DNA of 64,000 nt from Methylorubrum populi (GTDB lineage: Bacteria > Pseudomonadota > Alphaproteobacteria > Rhizobiales > Beijerinckiaceae): NCBI RefSeq assembly GCF_002355515.1, contig NZ_AP014809.1:578501-642500 (forward strand), in the 5' to 3' direction. Below, in pieces: positions 12,071 through 21,766 of the stretch (positions within the stretch are counted from its first letter, which is position 1; each line of letters starts with the position of its first letter). Made by a program: the position numbers and the translations under genes. The notes beneath the pieces were generated by a model. It ran no database searches, was not told where the DNA came from, and was given only the letters and a program-made list of their open reading frames with translations.

Positions 12071-12979
12071 GTGAAGACAGGCTCGATCATCCGCGGGATC
12101 GGCGAGATCGAACACGCAATTCCCGAGCAGATTTTGGGTCATCCCGACTTTCCGATCGCGCGCCGAGTCTTCGTCTCGGAGCACGCGAAGGTCTACGAAG
12201 CAGGCGTGTTTCCCGCCCAGTTCGGGGCGGATGCCGGGCGGGTCACCACGCTGGCCATCATCGTTTGTCAGCATGCCGGCTACGATCCGGCCGACCGGGC
12301 GAATTGGCCGACCCTCAGCCGGCTCAAGGACACCGTCGCCCGCTTCGGATTCGCTAGTCCGAGGCTGATCGACAGCTTTGTCGCGCGCCTCGTACAAACC
12401 GGCTACGTCGAACTCCGGCAGCAGCCGGACGACAACCGCGTGCGCCTCCTGTGCCCCACCGAGCGCCTCCTGGCCTGGGACCGCGATTGGATGGCGGCCC
12501 ACTACGCGGCTCTCGAAGTTCTCTACCCTGATCCGGGATTCGGTCCGGCGCGTCGGCGCGACCCTGCCTTCCAGGCCGCCCATGCCCGATCGGCCGTCGC
12601 GGCCTTCGACGCGATCATCGCGATGATGTGGAGCAACCTGGAGATCATCTTCTTCCTCAGCAGCACCAGCGCGCTGATCATCCTGCTGTCGCTCTTCGAG
12701 ATGGGCGGCAGCGATCCGGCAAGCCGCATCCGCGAGGCCGATCTCGTCCAACTCGCGCCACGCTTCGCCGTCTCGCGCAGCCATCTGCGCAACATCCTGG
12801 CCGTGGCGCAGGAACGGAACTTCCTCGTCCGCTCGGGGCCGCGCAACGCCTACATCCATCTCACGCCGCACTGGGTCGCCGCCTTCGACCGCTTCATCGC
12901 GGGCAGTCTCGCTCAGAGCGACCTCACCTACCGCCTCGCCCTGCGGCATCAGGCGGAACAGGCACGCTCCGCGGTCTGA
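12071..12979 (+). CDS. Unrecognised protein with two winged-helix-like segments
   Basis: 302 aa, GTG start. Residues about 60-135 look like a MarR-type winged helix (TLSRLKDTVARFGFASPRLI, then SFVARLVQTGYVELRQQPDD). A central region contains a hydrophobic stretch (about 190-215, LEIIFFLSSTSALIILLSLF), and residues 215-285 form a second helix-turn-helix-like unit (LAPRFAVSRSHLRNILAVAQ, ERNFLVRSG). The protein is probably a DNA-binding regulator, but I cannot name a family. The hydrophobic run could be a membrane helix or a buried dimer helix. It is divergent from gloA and 77 bases before pepN. Confidence 0.65.
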   Translation: MKTGSIIRGIGEIEHAIPEQILGHPDFPIARRVFVSEHAKVYEAGVFPAQFGADAGRVTTLAIIVCQHAGYDPADRANWPTLSRLKDTVARFGFASPRLIDSFVARLVQTGYVELRQQPDDNRVRLLCPTERLLAWDRDWMAAHYAALEVLYPDPGFGPARRRDPAFQAAHARSAVAAFDAIIAMMWSNLEIIFFLSSTSALIILLSLFEMGGSDPASRIREADLVQLAPRFAVSRSHLRNILAVAQERNFLVRSGPRNAYIHLTPHWVAAFDRFIAGSLAQSDLTYRLALRHQAEQARSAV

Positions 12980-13056
12980 TCACCGCGTGACGGATTCCGC
13001 TCGCACGGGATCACCTCTAGAAGGCAGGACCCTTTCCCGACGGCGAGCCCTGCCCG

Positions 13057-15693
13057 ATGCGCACCGAGACGCCCCCGACCGTCCGCCTCGAGGACTATCG
13101 CCCGAGCGATCACCTGATCGACCGGGTCGAACTCGACGTGCGCCTCGACCCACACGACACCCGCGTGACCGCGACCCTGGCACTGCGCCCGAACCCGGCG
13201 GGCCGCGCCGGCGCTCCCCTCCTGCTCGACGGCGACGACCTCACCCTGCTGGCGCTCGAACTCGACGGGCATTCGCTCGCACCCGATGCTTACCGGGCCG
13301 AACCGTCGGGCCTGACGCTGCACGCGCCGCCACAGCGCCCCTTCACCCTACGGATCGAGACGCGGCTCGATCCGACCGCGAACACGCGGCTGATGGGCCT
13401 CTATCGCTCGAACGGCGTCTACTGCACGCAATGCGAGGCCGACGGCTTTCGCCGGATCACCTACTTCCTCGACCGGCCGGACGTGCTCTCGATCTACACC
13501 ACCCGCATCGAGGCGGAGCGGGAGGCCGCCCCGGTCCTGCTCGGCAACGGCAATCCGGTCGAGGCGGGTGAGGTAGCGGGGACGGATCGGCATTACGCGG
13601 TCTGGCACGACCCGATGCCCAAGCCCGCCTATCTGTTCGCGCTGGTGGGCGGGCGGCTCGACCGCGTCTCCAAGTCCTTCACCACGATGGAGGGGCGGGA
13701 GGTCGAGATCGCGGTCTATGTCGAGCCGGGCAAGGGCGACCGGGCGGCCTACGCGCTCGACGCGGTGGAGCGCTCCATGGCCTGGGACGAGACGGCGTTC
13801 GGGCGGGCCTACGATCTCGACGTGTTCAACGTCGTCGCCGTCTCCGACTTCAACATGGGGGCGATGGAGAACAAGGGCCTCAACATCTTCAACGACAAAT
13901 ACGTGCTCGCCTCACCCGAGACCGCGACCGACGCCGATTATGCGGCGATCGAGGCGATCATCGCCCATGAGTACTTCCACAACTGGTCGGGCAACCGGGT
14001 CACCTGCCGCGACTGGTTTCAGCTCTGCCTGAAGGAGGGCCTCACTGTCTTCCGCGACCAGGAATTCTCGTCCGACATGCGCTCGCGGGCGGTCCACCGG
14101 ATCGCCGAGGTGCGCAACCTGCGCGCCCGCCAGTTCCCGGAGGATGCCGGCCCCCTCGCCCACCCGGTGCGGCCGAAGCGATATGCCGAGATCAACAACT
14201 TCTACACGGCGACGGTCTACGAGAAGGGCGCCGAGATCGTGCGGATGCTGCGCACGCTGATCGGCGAGACGGCGTTCCGCGCCGGAATGGACCGCTACTT
14301 CGCCGAGAACGACGGCAAGGCCGCGACCGTCGAGGACTTCCTGAAGGCCTTCGAAGCGGTAACGGGCCGCGATCTCACCCGCTTCGCCGAGTGGTACGAG
14401 CGGCCGGGAACGCCGCGTGTCGCCGTCTCAGGCCACTACGATGCGGCCGCCAGGACATACCGCCTCGCCTTCCGGCAGACGCGGCCCGGCGCCGGGGCGG
14501 ATGCCCCGCCCCTCGTCATCCCGATCCGCCTCGGCCTCGTCGGCGACGAGGGCCCTCTCGACACGGCGACGAGCGAGCGCGTCGAGGCCGGCGTGTTCGT
14601 GCTCGACGCGGCCGAGGATGCCGTCACCTTCGGGAATGTGGCGGCCGAGCCCGTTCCCTCGCTGTTTCGTGCCTTCTCGGCGCCGGTACGGGTGGAGAGC
14701 TCCCTCGACGAGGCCGCCCGCCTGACCCTGCTGCGCCACGATCCCGACAGTTTCAACCGCTGGGAGGCGGCTCAGCGCGTCGCTCTGGGCCTGATGGCGC
14801 GGGAGGCGCGCGGCGAGACCTCGGAGACCGCCGGCGCCGACGCGTTCGTCGCCGCGCTGGATGCCTTCCTCGACGCGGAGGCGCTGTGCGATCCGGCCTT
14901 CGCCGCGCAAGTCCTTGCCCTGCCGAGCGAGGGCGACCTCGCCGACGAGATCGGATCGGAGACCGACCCCGACGCGATCTTCTCCGCACGCCAGGACCTG
15001 CGCCGCCGCCTCGGCTCGGGCCTGCGCGAGCGCCTGACGCACCTGCGCGAGGCATTGGCCGAGCCTTCGGGGACTCCCTTCTCGCCGGACGCCGCCGCCG
15101 CGGGGCGGCGAGCCCTGCGCAACGCCGCCCTCGACCTGATCGCCGCAGCCGATCCGCAGGCCGGTACGGCGCTCGCCCAGGCGCAGATCGAGGCGGCGAC
15201 CAACATGACGGACCGGCTCGCCGGGCTCGCGACCCTCGCGCTCCTGCCGGGCGAGGCTCGGGAGGCGGCGCTGACCGCCTTCGCCGAGCGCTACGCCGAC
15301 GAGCCCCTCGTCCTCGACAAGTGGTTCGCGATCCAGGCGATGATTCCCGAGGACGGGACGGTGGCGCGGATCCGCCGCCTCCAGAACCACCCGGCCTTCG
15401 CCATGACCAACCCGAACCGGGTGCGCTCCCTCATCGGCAGCTTCAGCCTCGCCAACCCGACTCAGTTCAACCGTCCGGACGGCACCGGATACGCCCTCGT
15501 GGCCGAAACGGTACTGGCTCTCGACGGCACCAACCCGCAGGTCGCCGCGCGCCTTATGACCGCCTTCGGACCCTGGCGCCGCCTCGAGCCGGGACGCCGA
15601 ACCGTGGCCGAGGCCGCCCTGCGTCGCATCGTTGCCACGCCCGGACTTTCTCGCGATGTGTCCGATATCGCGACACGAAGCGTGGCCGGCTAG
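13057..15693 (+). CDS. pepN: Aminopeptidase N (M1 zinc metallopeptidase)
   Basis: Removes N-terminal residues from peptides in the cytosol. The 878-aa length is normal for the proteobacterial M1 enzyme. The substrate-recognition motif GAMEN is at about 268-272. The zinc motif HEYFHNW starts at His304, with the third ligand Glu in the LKEGLTVFRDQEF segment. The catalytic Tyr region NNFYTATVYEKGAE follows, and the C-terminal helical repeat domain ends with the typical NPNRVRSLIGSF and NPTQFNRPDG blocks. No strong ribosome binding site is seen before the ATG. Nothing looks damaged. Confidence 0.96.
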   Translation: MRTETPPTVRLEDYRPSDHLIDRVELDVRLDPHDTRVTATLALRPNPAGRAGAPLLLDGDDLTLLALELDGHSLAPDAYRAEPSGLTLHAPPQRPFTLRIETRLDPTANTRLMGLYRSNGVYCTQCEADGFRRITYFLDRPDVLSIYTTRIEAEREAAPVLLGNGNPVEAGEVAGTDRHYAVWHDPMPKPAYLFALVGGRLDRVSKSFTTMEGREVEIAVYVEPGKGDRAAYALDAVERSMAWDETAFGRAYDLDVFNVVAVSDFNMGAMENKGLNIFNDKYVLASPETATDADYAAIEAIIAHEYFHNWSGNRVTCRDWFQLCLKEGLTVFRDQEFSSDMRSRAVHRIAEVRNLRARQFPEDAGPLAHPVRPKRYAEINNFYTATVYEKGAEIVRMLRTLIGETAFRAGMDRYFAENDGKAATVEDFLKAFEAVTGRDLTRFAEWYERPGTPRVAVSGHYDAAARTYRLAFRQTRPGAGADAPPLVIPIRLGLVGDEGPLDTATSERVEAGVFVLDAAEDAVTFGNVAAEPVPSLFRAFSAPVRVESSLDEAARLTLLRHDPDSFNRWEAAQRVALGLMAREARGETSETAGADAFVAALDAFLDAEALCDPAFAAQVLALPSEGDLADEIGSETDPDAIFSARQDLRRRLGSGLRERLTHLREALAEPSGTPFSPDAAAAGRRALRNAALDLIAAADPQAGTALAQAQIEAATNMTDRLAGLATLALLPGEAREAALTAFAERYADEPLVLDKWFAIQAMIPEDGTVARIRRLQNHPAFAMTNPNRVRSLIGSFSLANPTQFNRPDGTGYALVAETVLALDGTNPQVAARLMTAFGPWRRLEPGRRTVAEAALRRIVATPGLSRDVSDIATRSVAG

Positions 15694-15703
15694 TTAACAC
15701 TCT

Positions 15704-15761
15704 GTTGAGACAGCGTTTCGGCGACTCGCCGTCGTCAAAACGACCGTCGAAGCGCCTCAAC
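15704..15761. repeat. Long imperfect inverted repeat after pepN
   Basis: GTTGAG (15704-15709) and CTCAAC (15756-15761) close a 58-base imperfect hairpin, with an inner GCGTTTCG/CGAAGCG pairing. It begins 10 bases after the pepN stop and could serve as a transcript end or processing structure; there is no T-run. Confidence 0.35.
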
Positions 15762-15890
15762 GAGTCAACGGTCGATTTCAAAATGCGCGTGGACAAACGT
15801 CCGTCGGCGATGTCCAATGTGAATACGATTCGAGACAACCGGCGCGGCCCAGGCTGAGGCGCCGTTTCCAGACAGTGCAGAGGTGGCGAT

Positions 15891-18263
15891 ATGTCGGGGG
15901 CGGTTTCCGCGTCCCTGTCCGCGCGCGCGCGTGCGGACACGATCCTCGGGATCCAGCGTACGACCGGCACCGCGCAAGCTCGTCTCATGCGGGCGGAGAC
16001 GTGGCTTCGCTACGCGCTTCCGGCCCTGCTCGTCGTCTTCATGCTGACGCTGCTGGGCGTCGCGGTTCTGCAGATGCGCGGACGCCACGATCAGGCGATG
16101 CGCGTGGCCACCCGCGAGGTCGAAGCCTTCGCCCGCCTCGCAGCCCTGTCGCTCGCGAACGAGGCGGCCGCCACCGAAACGCGGCTCGAGCGCCTTCTTC
16201 CCGTCCACCTGCTGCCGGCCGGCTGCGAAATTCTGGTGATGGGTCCCTCCGGACGGATTCGCGCCGCCTATCCCCATCCGGCACCGGCCGACACCTTCGC
16301 GGGCTATCTCGCGGAGGGAGAGCCCATCGCCATCCTCGGCGAGAGCGCCGGGGCGATGACGGTGAATCTCCAGGCCGGCGGACAGGCCGTCGTCGCGGCG
16401 CGACGCCTGGCCGACGGGTCCGGCGAGGTCGCCGTCATCCAGCGGTTCGAGCCGATCACCGCCGATTGGTGGCGGATGTTCGGACATCACGCGGTTTCCC
16501 TTTCCGCCATCGCCCTCGTGCTGGCGGGAATGGCCACCGCCTACATCCTTCAGACGCAACGGGCGCAGGCCGCCGACGAGGTGTGCGAACTGGTCAAGCA
16601 GCGCCTCGACACGGCGCTCGGGCGTGGGCGCTGCGGCCTTTGGGATTGGGACATCGCCCGGGGCACGATCTTCTGGTCCGATTCGATGTACGCCCTGCTC
16701 GGCTACACCCCCGAACAGGACCTGCTCTCGTTCGGCGACGTGAACGCCCTGCTGCATGTCGAGGACGGCGACCTCTACAGCCTCGCCCGCCATCTCGCCG
16801 CGAGCCACGCCACCGTCGATCACGAGTTTCGCATCCGTAACGCCTCCGGCGAGTGGATCTGGCTGCGCACCCGCGCCGAGATCGTGGAGGATGCGACCGA
16901 CGGCAGTCGCCACCTCGTCGGCATCGCCATGGACGTCACCGAGCAGCGCCGCCTCGCCGAGTTCACCGCCACCGCCGACATGCGCCTGCGCGACGCGGTG
17001 GAGGCGATCTCCGAAGCCTTCGTGCTGTGGGACGCCGGCAACCGGCTGGTGCTGTGCAATTCGAAGTTTCGCGACCTGCACGCTCTCTCCAGCGAGGATG
17101 CGGTGCCGGGCCGCCGCTACGACGAGATCATGGGGCAAGGCGCTCTCCCCCCGGTGCGCCGAGGCATCCCCGGTCCGGAGCGCGGCACGTCGCGCACGTT
17201 CGAGGTCGAGCTCACCGACGGGCGCTGGCTCCAGGTCAGCGAGCGCCGCACCAAGGATGGCGGCTACGTCTCGGTCGGCACCGACATCACCAGCCTCAAG
17301 CGCCACCAGGAGCAACTCGTCGCCTCCGAGCGCGAGCTGATCGGCACGGTCAAGGACCTGAAGCGCTCCCGGCGCACCCTGGAAACCCAGACGCAGCAAC
17401 TCGCCGACCTCGCCGAACGCCACCTCGACCAGAAGGCCCGCGCCGAGATCGCCAACCAAGCCAAGTCCGAGTTCCTGGCCAATATGAGCCACGAGCTTCG
17501 CACGCCGCTCAACGCGATCATGGGCTTTGCCGAGTTGATGGAGAGCGAGGTTTACGGAGCGCTCGGCTCACCCCGCTACGCCGACTATTGCCGCGACATC
17601 CAGCAGAGCGGCACCTACCTGCTCTCGGTCATCGACGACATCCTGCACATGTCGCGCATCGAGGCGAAGCGGGTGAAGCTCGTGCGCCGCTCCATCGACC
17701 TCGATACGGCGCTCGCCTCGGCGGTGACGCTGGTGGCCAAGGAGGCCGCGACCAAGTCGGTTTCGATCGATATCGAGCTGGCCGGAACCCTGAGCGTGCT
17801 GGCCGACGAGCGGGCGCTTCAGCAGATCCTGCTCAACATCATCCAGAATGCGGTGAAGTTCACCCCGGAAGGCGGTCGCGTCGCGCTCCGCGGGCGCTCC
17901 TGCAACGGCTTCGCCCATCTTTTCATCGGCGATACCGGCATCGGGATTCCGAAGGCGGCGATCTCCAAGCTCGGTCGTCCGTTCGAGCAGGTCGAGACCA
18001 ACCTCACCCGCAGCTACAAGGGTTCCGGCCTCGGGCTCGCCATCGCCCGCTCCACCGCCGAGTTGCACGGTGGCTCGCTGCGCATCCGCTCCGAGGAAGG
18101 AGTCGGCACGCTGGTGCTCGTCCGGCTGCCGATGCCGACCCCCGACCGTCTGGCCGAGGTCGGCCGGGAAGCCGAGCGGGACGCGGTGACGGCAATTGGT
18201 GAACTCGCCGGTGCAACGCGGGCCAAAGTCGACACGGTCACGGCCCTCGAGCGCTCGCTCTGA
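15891..18263 (+). CDS. Membrane PAS sensor histidine kinase, PleC/DivJ-like
   Basis: 790 aa. Two transmembrane helices (about 39-62, LRYALPALLVVFMLTLLGVA, and about 200-222) enclose a 135-residue periplasmic sensor. These are followed by a PAS domain (about 240-345) and a PAS_7-like domain (about 360-470), a coiled coil, then HisKA with FLANMSHELRTPLNAIMGF (His534) and a complete HATPase (NAVKFTPEGG, GDTGIGIP, KGSGLGLAIARS). The RPFEQVETNLTR signature in the ATP lid is shared with PleC-type kinases that control the DivK/CtrA cell-cycle pathway. The ribosome binding site GAGGTGG precedes the ATG. It is an orphan, with no regulator gene nearby. Whether this is the PleC ortholog cannot be decided from the sequence alone. 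Confidence 0.85.
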   Translation: MSGAVSASLSARARADTILGIQRTTGTAQARLMRAETWLRYALPALLVVFMLTLLGVAVLQMRGRHDQAMRVATREVEAFARLAALSLANEAAATETRLERLLPVHLLPAGCEILVMGPSGRIRAAYPHPAPADTFAGYLAEGEPIAILGESAGAMTVNLQAGGQAVVAARRLADGSGEVAVIQRFEPITADWWRMFGHHAVSLSAIALVLAGMATAYILQTQRAQAADEVCELVKQRLDTALGRGRCGLWDWDIARGTIFWSDSMYALLGYTPEQDLLSFGDVNALLHVEDGDLYSLARHLAASHATVDHEFRIRNASGEWIWLRTRAEIVEDATDGSRHLVGIAMDVTEQRRLAEFTATADMRLRDAVEAISEAFVLWDAGNRLVLCNSKFRDLHALSSEDAVPGRRYDEIMGQGALPPVRRGIPGPERGTSRTFEVELTDGRWLQVSERRTKDGGYVSVGTDITSLKRHQEQLVASERELIGTVKDLKRSRRTLETQTQQLADLAERHLDQKARAEIANQAKSEFLANMSHELRTPLNAIMGFAELMESEVYGALGSPRYADYCRDIQQSGTYLLSVIDDILHMSRIEAKRVKLVRRSIDLDTALASAVTLVAKEAATKSVSIDIELAGTLSVLADERALQQILLNIIQNAVKFTPEGGRVALRGRSCNGFAHLFIGDTGIGIPKAAISKLGRPFEQVETNLTRSYKGSGLGLAIARSTAELHGGSLRIRSEEGVGTLVLVRLPMPTPDRLAEVGREAERDAVTAIGELAGATRAKVDTVTALERSL

Positions 18264-18700
18264 CCGCCTGATTGCGGTCGGACGGCGCTCGCCGTGCCCG
18301 GCAGGCGCGTCGCGATCGGCGGCGGGCGATAGCGATGCGCCCCCTGCCCTTCCATGGGCAGCGATGCTCTCAACGACCCGGATCGGTTCCGCGCTTGGCC
18401 CCAGCCTCCGGCGAGCCGCCAGACGTCGGCGCCGAGGTTTGGGCCATGCCGGCCAGACACCCGCGGCTGTTCAGGCACCTTTCACGCCGCTGACAACGAC
18501 CTACGGCAAAGAACGGGATCAGTGACGGGGTTCCGTTCCCGAAGCCGTGGACGCAGGCGCCCGCCAGACGTGCAGCGGCGATCACGAGGCCGCCGGACAT
18601 AGCCGAGATGATCGCCCGATCGTTGATGTCCTTTCGCTCTTGGCACGACAAAGAGGCGTCGGGACCGGTCATGTCCGATTCGGCTTGAAGGGAAGCATCC
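18264..18700. other. Intergenic region upstream of arginase
   Basis: 437 bases. A minus-strand frame of 100 codons (18370-18672) contains one short hydrophobic stretch but has no recognisable homology or ribosome binding site and is judged a shadow. No clear promoter motif was found. Confidence 0.35.
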
Positions 18701-19630
18701 ATGCCGTCGTCGACCATCGAACTCATCGGCGCTCCGATCGAGATCGGCACGAGCGAGCCCGGAGCCGTGATGGGTCCGGCCGCTCTGCGCACCGCCGGGC
18801 TGATGCGGGTGTTGCACGATCTCGGGCTCACGGTCCGCGACGCCGGTGATCTCACCCCCGACGGCACGCCAGGGCAGCAGCGCGACCTCCCGGCGATCCG
18901 CGCCTGGATGACGGAGATCTCGCGCGCCGTGGAAACGGCCCTGAATGGTGGGAGCCTGCCGCTCGTCATGGGCGGCGACCACAGTCTGTCGCTCGGTTCG
19001 ATCGACGGAGCCCTGCGCCATTGCCGTCGCACCGGCCAGCCGCTCTTCGTGCTCTGGCTCGACGCCCATGCCGACTTCAACACCCTGGAGACCTCGCCCT
19101 CCGGGAACGTCCACGGCATGCCCCTGGCCGCCCTGTGTGGCGAGCCCGGCTTCGACGCGCTGTTCGACGGCGAACCGCGTCCCTTGCTCGATCCGCGCCG
19201 TGTCCATCTGTTCGGCCTGCGCTCCATCGATGCCGGGGAGCGGGCCATCGTCACGCAGCGGCACGTGAACGTCGTCGACATGCGCACCATCGACGAGTTC
19301 GGCGTCGTGGCGCCGCTGCGCCGCATCCTCGACCGGGTGGCGGCCGAGAACGGACACCTGCATGCGAGCTTCGACGTGGACTTCCTCGATCCGACCATCG
19401 CGCCCGGCGTCGGCACGACGGTGCCGGGCGGGGCGACGTTCCGCGAGGCGCACCTCATCATGGAGATGCTGTGCGATTCAGGGCTGGTCGGCTCCCTCGA
19501 CGTGGTGGAGCTGAACCCGTTCCTCGACGAGCGCGGGCGCAGCGCCCGGGTGCTGGTCGAGCTGGTGGCGAGCCTGTTCGGCCGCCGCATCATCGACCGG
19601 CCGACCGACGTGCCGCCGCTGGAGGCGTGA
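18701..19630 (+). CDS. rocF: Arginase (ureohydrolase family)
   Basis: Hydrolyses L-arginine to ornithine and urea using a dinuclear manganese site; cytosolic. The 309-aa protein has the ordered ligand motifs GGDHSLSLGS (His), WLDAHADFNT (Asp-His-Asp) and SFDVDFLDP (Asp-Asp), and the substrate loop SGNVHGMPLA. The C-terminal VVELNPFLDERGRSARVLVE is typical of true arginases rather than agmatinases. The start context is AGGGAAGCATCC before the ATG. It stands alone, with no ornithine or urease genes adjacent, and converges with zwf. Confidence 0.93.
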   Translation: MPSSTIELIGAPIEIGTSEPGAVMGPAALRTAGLMRVLHDLGLTVRDAGDLTPDGTPGQQRDLPAIRAWMTEISRAVETALNGGSLPLVMGGDHSLSLGSIDGALRHCRRTGQPLFVLWLDAHADFNTLETSPSGNVHGMPLAALCGEPGFDALFDGEPRPLLDPRRVHLFGLRSIDAGERAIVTQRHVNVVDMRTIDEFGVVAPLRRILDRVAAENGHLHASFDVDFLDPTIAPGVGTTVPGGATFREAHLIMEMLCDSGLVGSLDVVELNPFLDERGRSARVLVELVASLFGRRIIDRPTDVPPLEA

Positions 19631-19665
19631 GCGGCCCCCGCCGTCCGCCTCCTGCGGCTGAGAAG

Positions 19666-21144
19666 TCAGCCGATCTCCTCATGCCAGGTGCGGCCGTCGC
19701 GCTCGATCAGCGCGATCGAGGCGGTCGGCCCCCAGCTTCCGGCGGCGTAGGGGCGCGGCGGCTCGGGGCGGTCGGCCCAGGCCTTGAGCAGGGTGTCGGC
19801 CCAGGCCCAGGCCACCTCCACCTCGTCGCGGCGCATGAACAGGGTGGCGTTGCCGCGCACCACATCCATCAGCAGGCGCTCGTAGGCGTCGGGATAGCGC
19901 TGCTTGAACGTCTCCTCGAAGGAGATGTCGAGATTGGTCGGGCGCAGGCGCATGCCGCCGGGCCCCGGATCCTTGGTCATCACTTCGAGCTTCATCCCCT
20001 CCTCCGGCTGGAGCCGGATGACGAGGCGGTTCGGCTCGCGCCCGAAGGCGTCGGCGGGGAAGATCGAGAAGGGCGAGGCGCGGAACTGCACCACGATCTC
20101 GGACAGCTTCTTCGGCAGGCGCTTGCCGGTGCGGACGTAGAACGGCACGCCGGCCCAGCGGCCGCTGCGGACCTCGAGCTTGAGGGCGACGAAGGTCTCG
20201 GTCCGGCTCGCGGCCTCGCTGCCGAGATCGGCCTGGTAGCCCTCCACCGGCCGCCCGCCGACCGCACCCGCCGCGTATTGCCCACGCACCGTCACGGCCT
20301 GCACGTCGGCGGCGGTGATGGGCTTGAGGGCGCGCAGCACCTTCAGCTTCTCGTCGCGCACGGAATTGGCGTCGAGCGAGATCGGGCTCTCCATCGCCGT
20401 GAGGCAAAGAAGCTGAAGGATGTGGTTCTGCACCATGTCGCGCAGGGCGCCCGAGGTGTCGTAGTAGCCGCCGCGCCCCTCGACGCCGACCGTCTCACCC
20501 ACCGTGATCTGCACGTGGTCGATCACGTCGGCATTCCAGAGTCGTTCGAAGATCGTGTTGGCGAAGCGCAGGGCCAGCAGGTTTTGCACCGTCTCCTTGC
20601 CGAGATAGTGGTCGATGCGGAAGATCTGGCTCTCGGGAAACACAGCGCCGACCGCGTCGTTGATGGCGCGGGCCGATTTCAGATCCTTGCCGATCGGCTT
20701 CTCGAGGACGACCCGGCTGTTCTCGCCGATCAGCCCGTAACGGTCGAGGTTGCGGCAGATCGAACCGTAGAGGTCGGGCGAGGTGGCGAGGTAATAGGGC
20801 CGGATGCGGTCGGGCCGCTCGTCGAGCAGGGTCTTCAGCTCGTCCCAGCCGTCGTCGCCCAGCGCGTCGACCGCCACGTAGAACAGGTGATCGAGGAAGC
20901 CCGCGAGCCTCGCCTCGTCGATCTCGGCCGGCGGCACGAAGCTTTTCAGGGCGTCCCGAGCGTGCTCCCGGAATTCCTCCACGGTCATGTGACTGCGCGA
21001 GGCGCCGATGATGCGGCTTGTCTCGGGGATCTGGGCGTCGCGGTAGCGCTGGTAGAGGGCCGGCAGGAGCTTGCGCTGGGTCAGGTCGCCGGTGGCGCCG
21101 AACACGACGTAATCGAAGGGCGAGACGGGGATGATGGTGGCCAA
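19666..21144 (-). CDS. zwf: Glucose-6-phosphate 1-dehydrogenase, TTG start
   Basis: Oxidises glucose 6-phosphate to 6-phosphogluconolactone with NADP+ or NAD+, entering the pentose phosphate and Entner-Doudoroff routes. The 492-aa product starts ATIIPVSPFDYVVFGATGDL (nucleotide fold GATGDL near residue 16). It contains the substrate motif RIDHYLGKE with the catalytic His region, and ends normally. No ATG or GTG fits: the frame is open to 21474 with Arg/Pro-rich non-coding-like sequence. A TTG at 21144 preceded by GGGAG (about 9 bases upstream) matches the family N-terminus. It converges with arginase. Confidence 0.93.
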   Translation of the reverse strand: MATIIPVSPFDYVVFGATGDLTQRKLLPALYQRYRDAQIPETSRIIGASRSHMTVEEFREHARDALKSFVPPAEIDEARLAGFLDHLFYVAVDALGDDGWDELKTLLDERPDRIRPYYLATSPDLYGSICRNLDRYGLIGENSRVVLEKPIGKDLKSARAINDAVGAVFPESQIFRIDHYLGKETVQNLLALRFANTIFERLWNADVIDHVQITVGETVGVEGRGGYYDTSGALRDMVQNHILQLLCLTAMESPISLDANSVRDEKLKVLRALKPITAADVQAVTVRGQYAAGAVGGRPVEGYQADLGSEAASRTETFVALKLEVRSGRWAGVPFYVRTGKRLPKKLSEIVVQFRASPFSIFPADAFGREPNRLVIRLQPEEGMKLEVMTKDPGPGGMRLRPTNLDISFEETFKQRYPDAYERLLMDVVRGNATLFMRRDEVEVAWAWADTLLKAWADRPEPPRPYAAGSWGPTASIALIERDGRTWHEEIG

Positions 21145-21382
21145 GCGCGGCTCCCATGTTTCGCGCGGGGTTCGAGGCTCAGAAGCGCCGGAACAGCATT
21201 CCTGCAACTCCGCGCCCCTCACCCGATCGTCTGACGGAGCACCCAGCGGCGTCCGGCACGGTGGGTTATCGGTTCGCAGCGAGGCCTTGCAAGTGCGCTG
21301 CCGAACAAACGGCCGACACTCCGGGGCAACGGGCGGGCCGCTGCCGGAGAGGCCGTCGCTGCCGCAGGCGGCTGCGGCCCTG

Positions 21383-21766
21383 TCAGCCGGAGAAGTCGCG
21401 GCTCCGGCGCGAGCCGATGGAGCTGTAGTTCGGGGGCAGCTGATCGGTGGCCGCGGGCTTCTTCTCCTCGGCAACGGTCAGCTTGGCGATGCGCTCGATG
21501 CGCACGCCAGCGTAGTTGCCTCTCCGCCAAGCGAGGTTGACCCGCAGAACGAAGTCCCGGCCCAGAATCCTGAGCATGAACGAGGCCGGGAGGATGTAGG
21601 CCTCGGGAACGCCGAGCTTAGCCCCAGACTTCGAGATGTCCTTGATGTTACACGGTATCTCGGTGCCGTCGAACAGTCGGATCAGTGCGATCCAGTTGGT
21701 GGCGGTCCGCTCCTCGCGCCGCGCGGTGGGAGAGGTCTCGACCGTTGCAGAGTCGTCTTCCGACAT
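21383..21766 (-). CDS. PilZ domain protein (likely c-di-GMP binding)
   Basis: 127-aa cytosolic protein. PilZ domain about residues 16-95 with the c-di-GMP motif RxxxR (Arg16 to Arg20) and the DISKSG motif (43-48), followed by beta strands (LRILGRDFVLRVNLAWRRGN). The tail (100-127) is charged and disordered. Both ligand-binding motifs are intact, so c-di-GMP binding is expected from family knowledge. The frame is open to 21928 with other ATGs at 21811 and 21928; the ATG at 21766 gives the usual compact form. The output partner is unknown. It is separated from zwf by 238 bases. Confidence 0.82.
   Translation of the reverse strand: MSEDDSATVETSPTARREERTATNWIALIRLFDGTEIPCNIKDISKSGAKLGVPEAYILPASFMLRILGRDFVLRVNLAWRRGNYAGVRIERIAKLTVAEEKKPAATDQLPPNYSSIGSRRSRDFSG

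Noticed and set aside
11898..12074. 58-codon frame ending in a GTGA overlap with the 302-aa gene
   Set aside because: The coupling-like overlap is attractive, but the codons lack the genome's GC3 bias and no ribosome binding site is present.
18370..18672. 100-codon minus-strand frame with a short hydrophobic stretch
   Set aside because: It continues an antisense frame from arginase and has no start signal or recognisable content.
19021..21234. 737-codon plus-strand frame
   Set aside because: Overlaps arginase in another frame and then runs antisense to zwf; both real genes have full motif sets.
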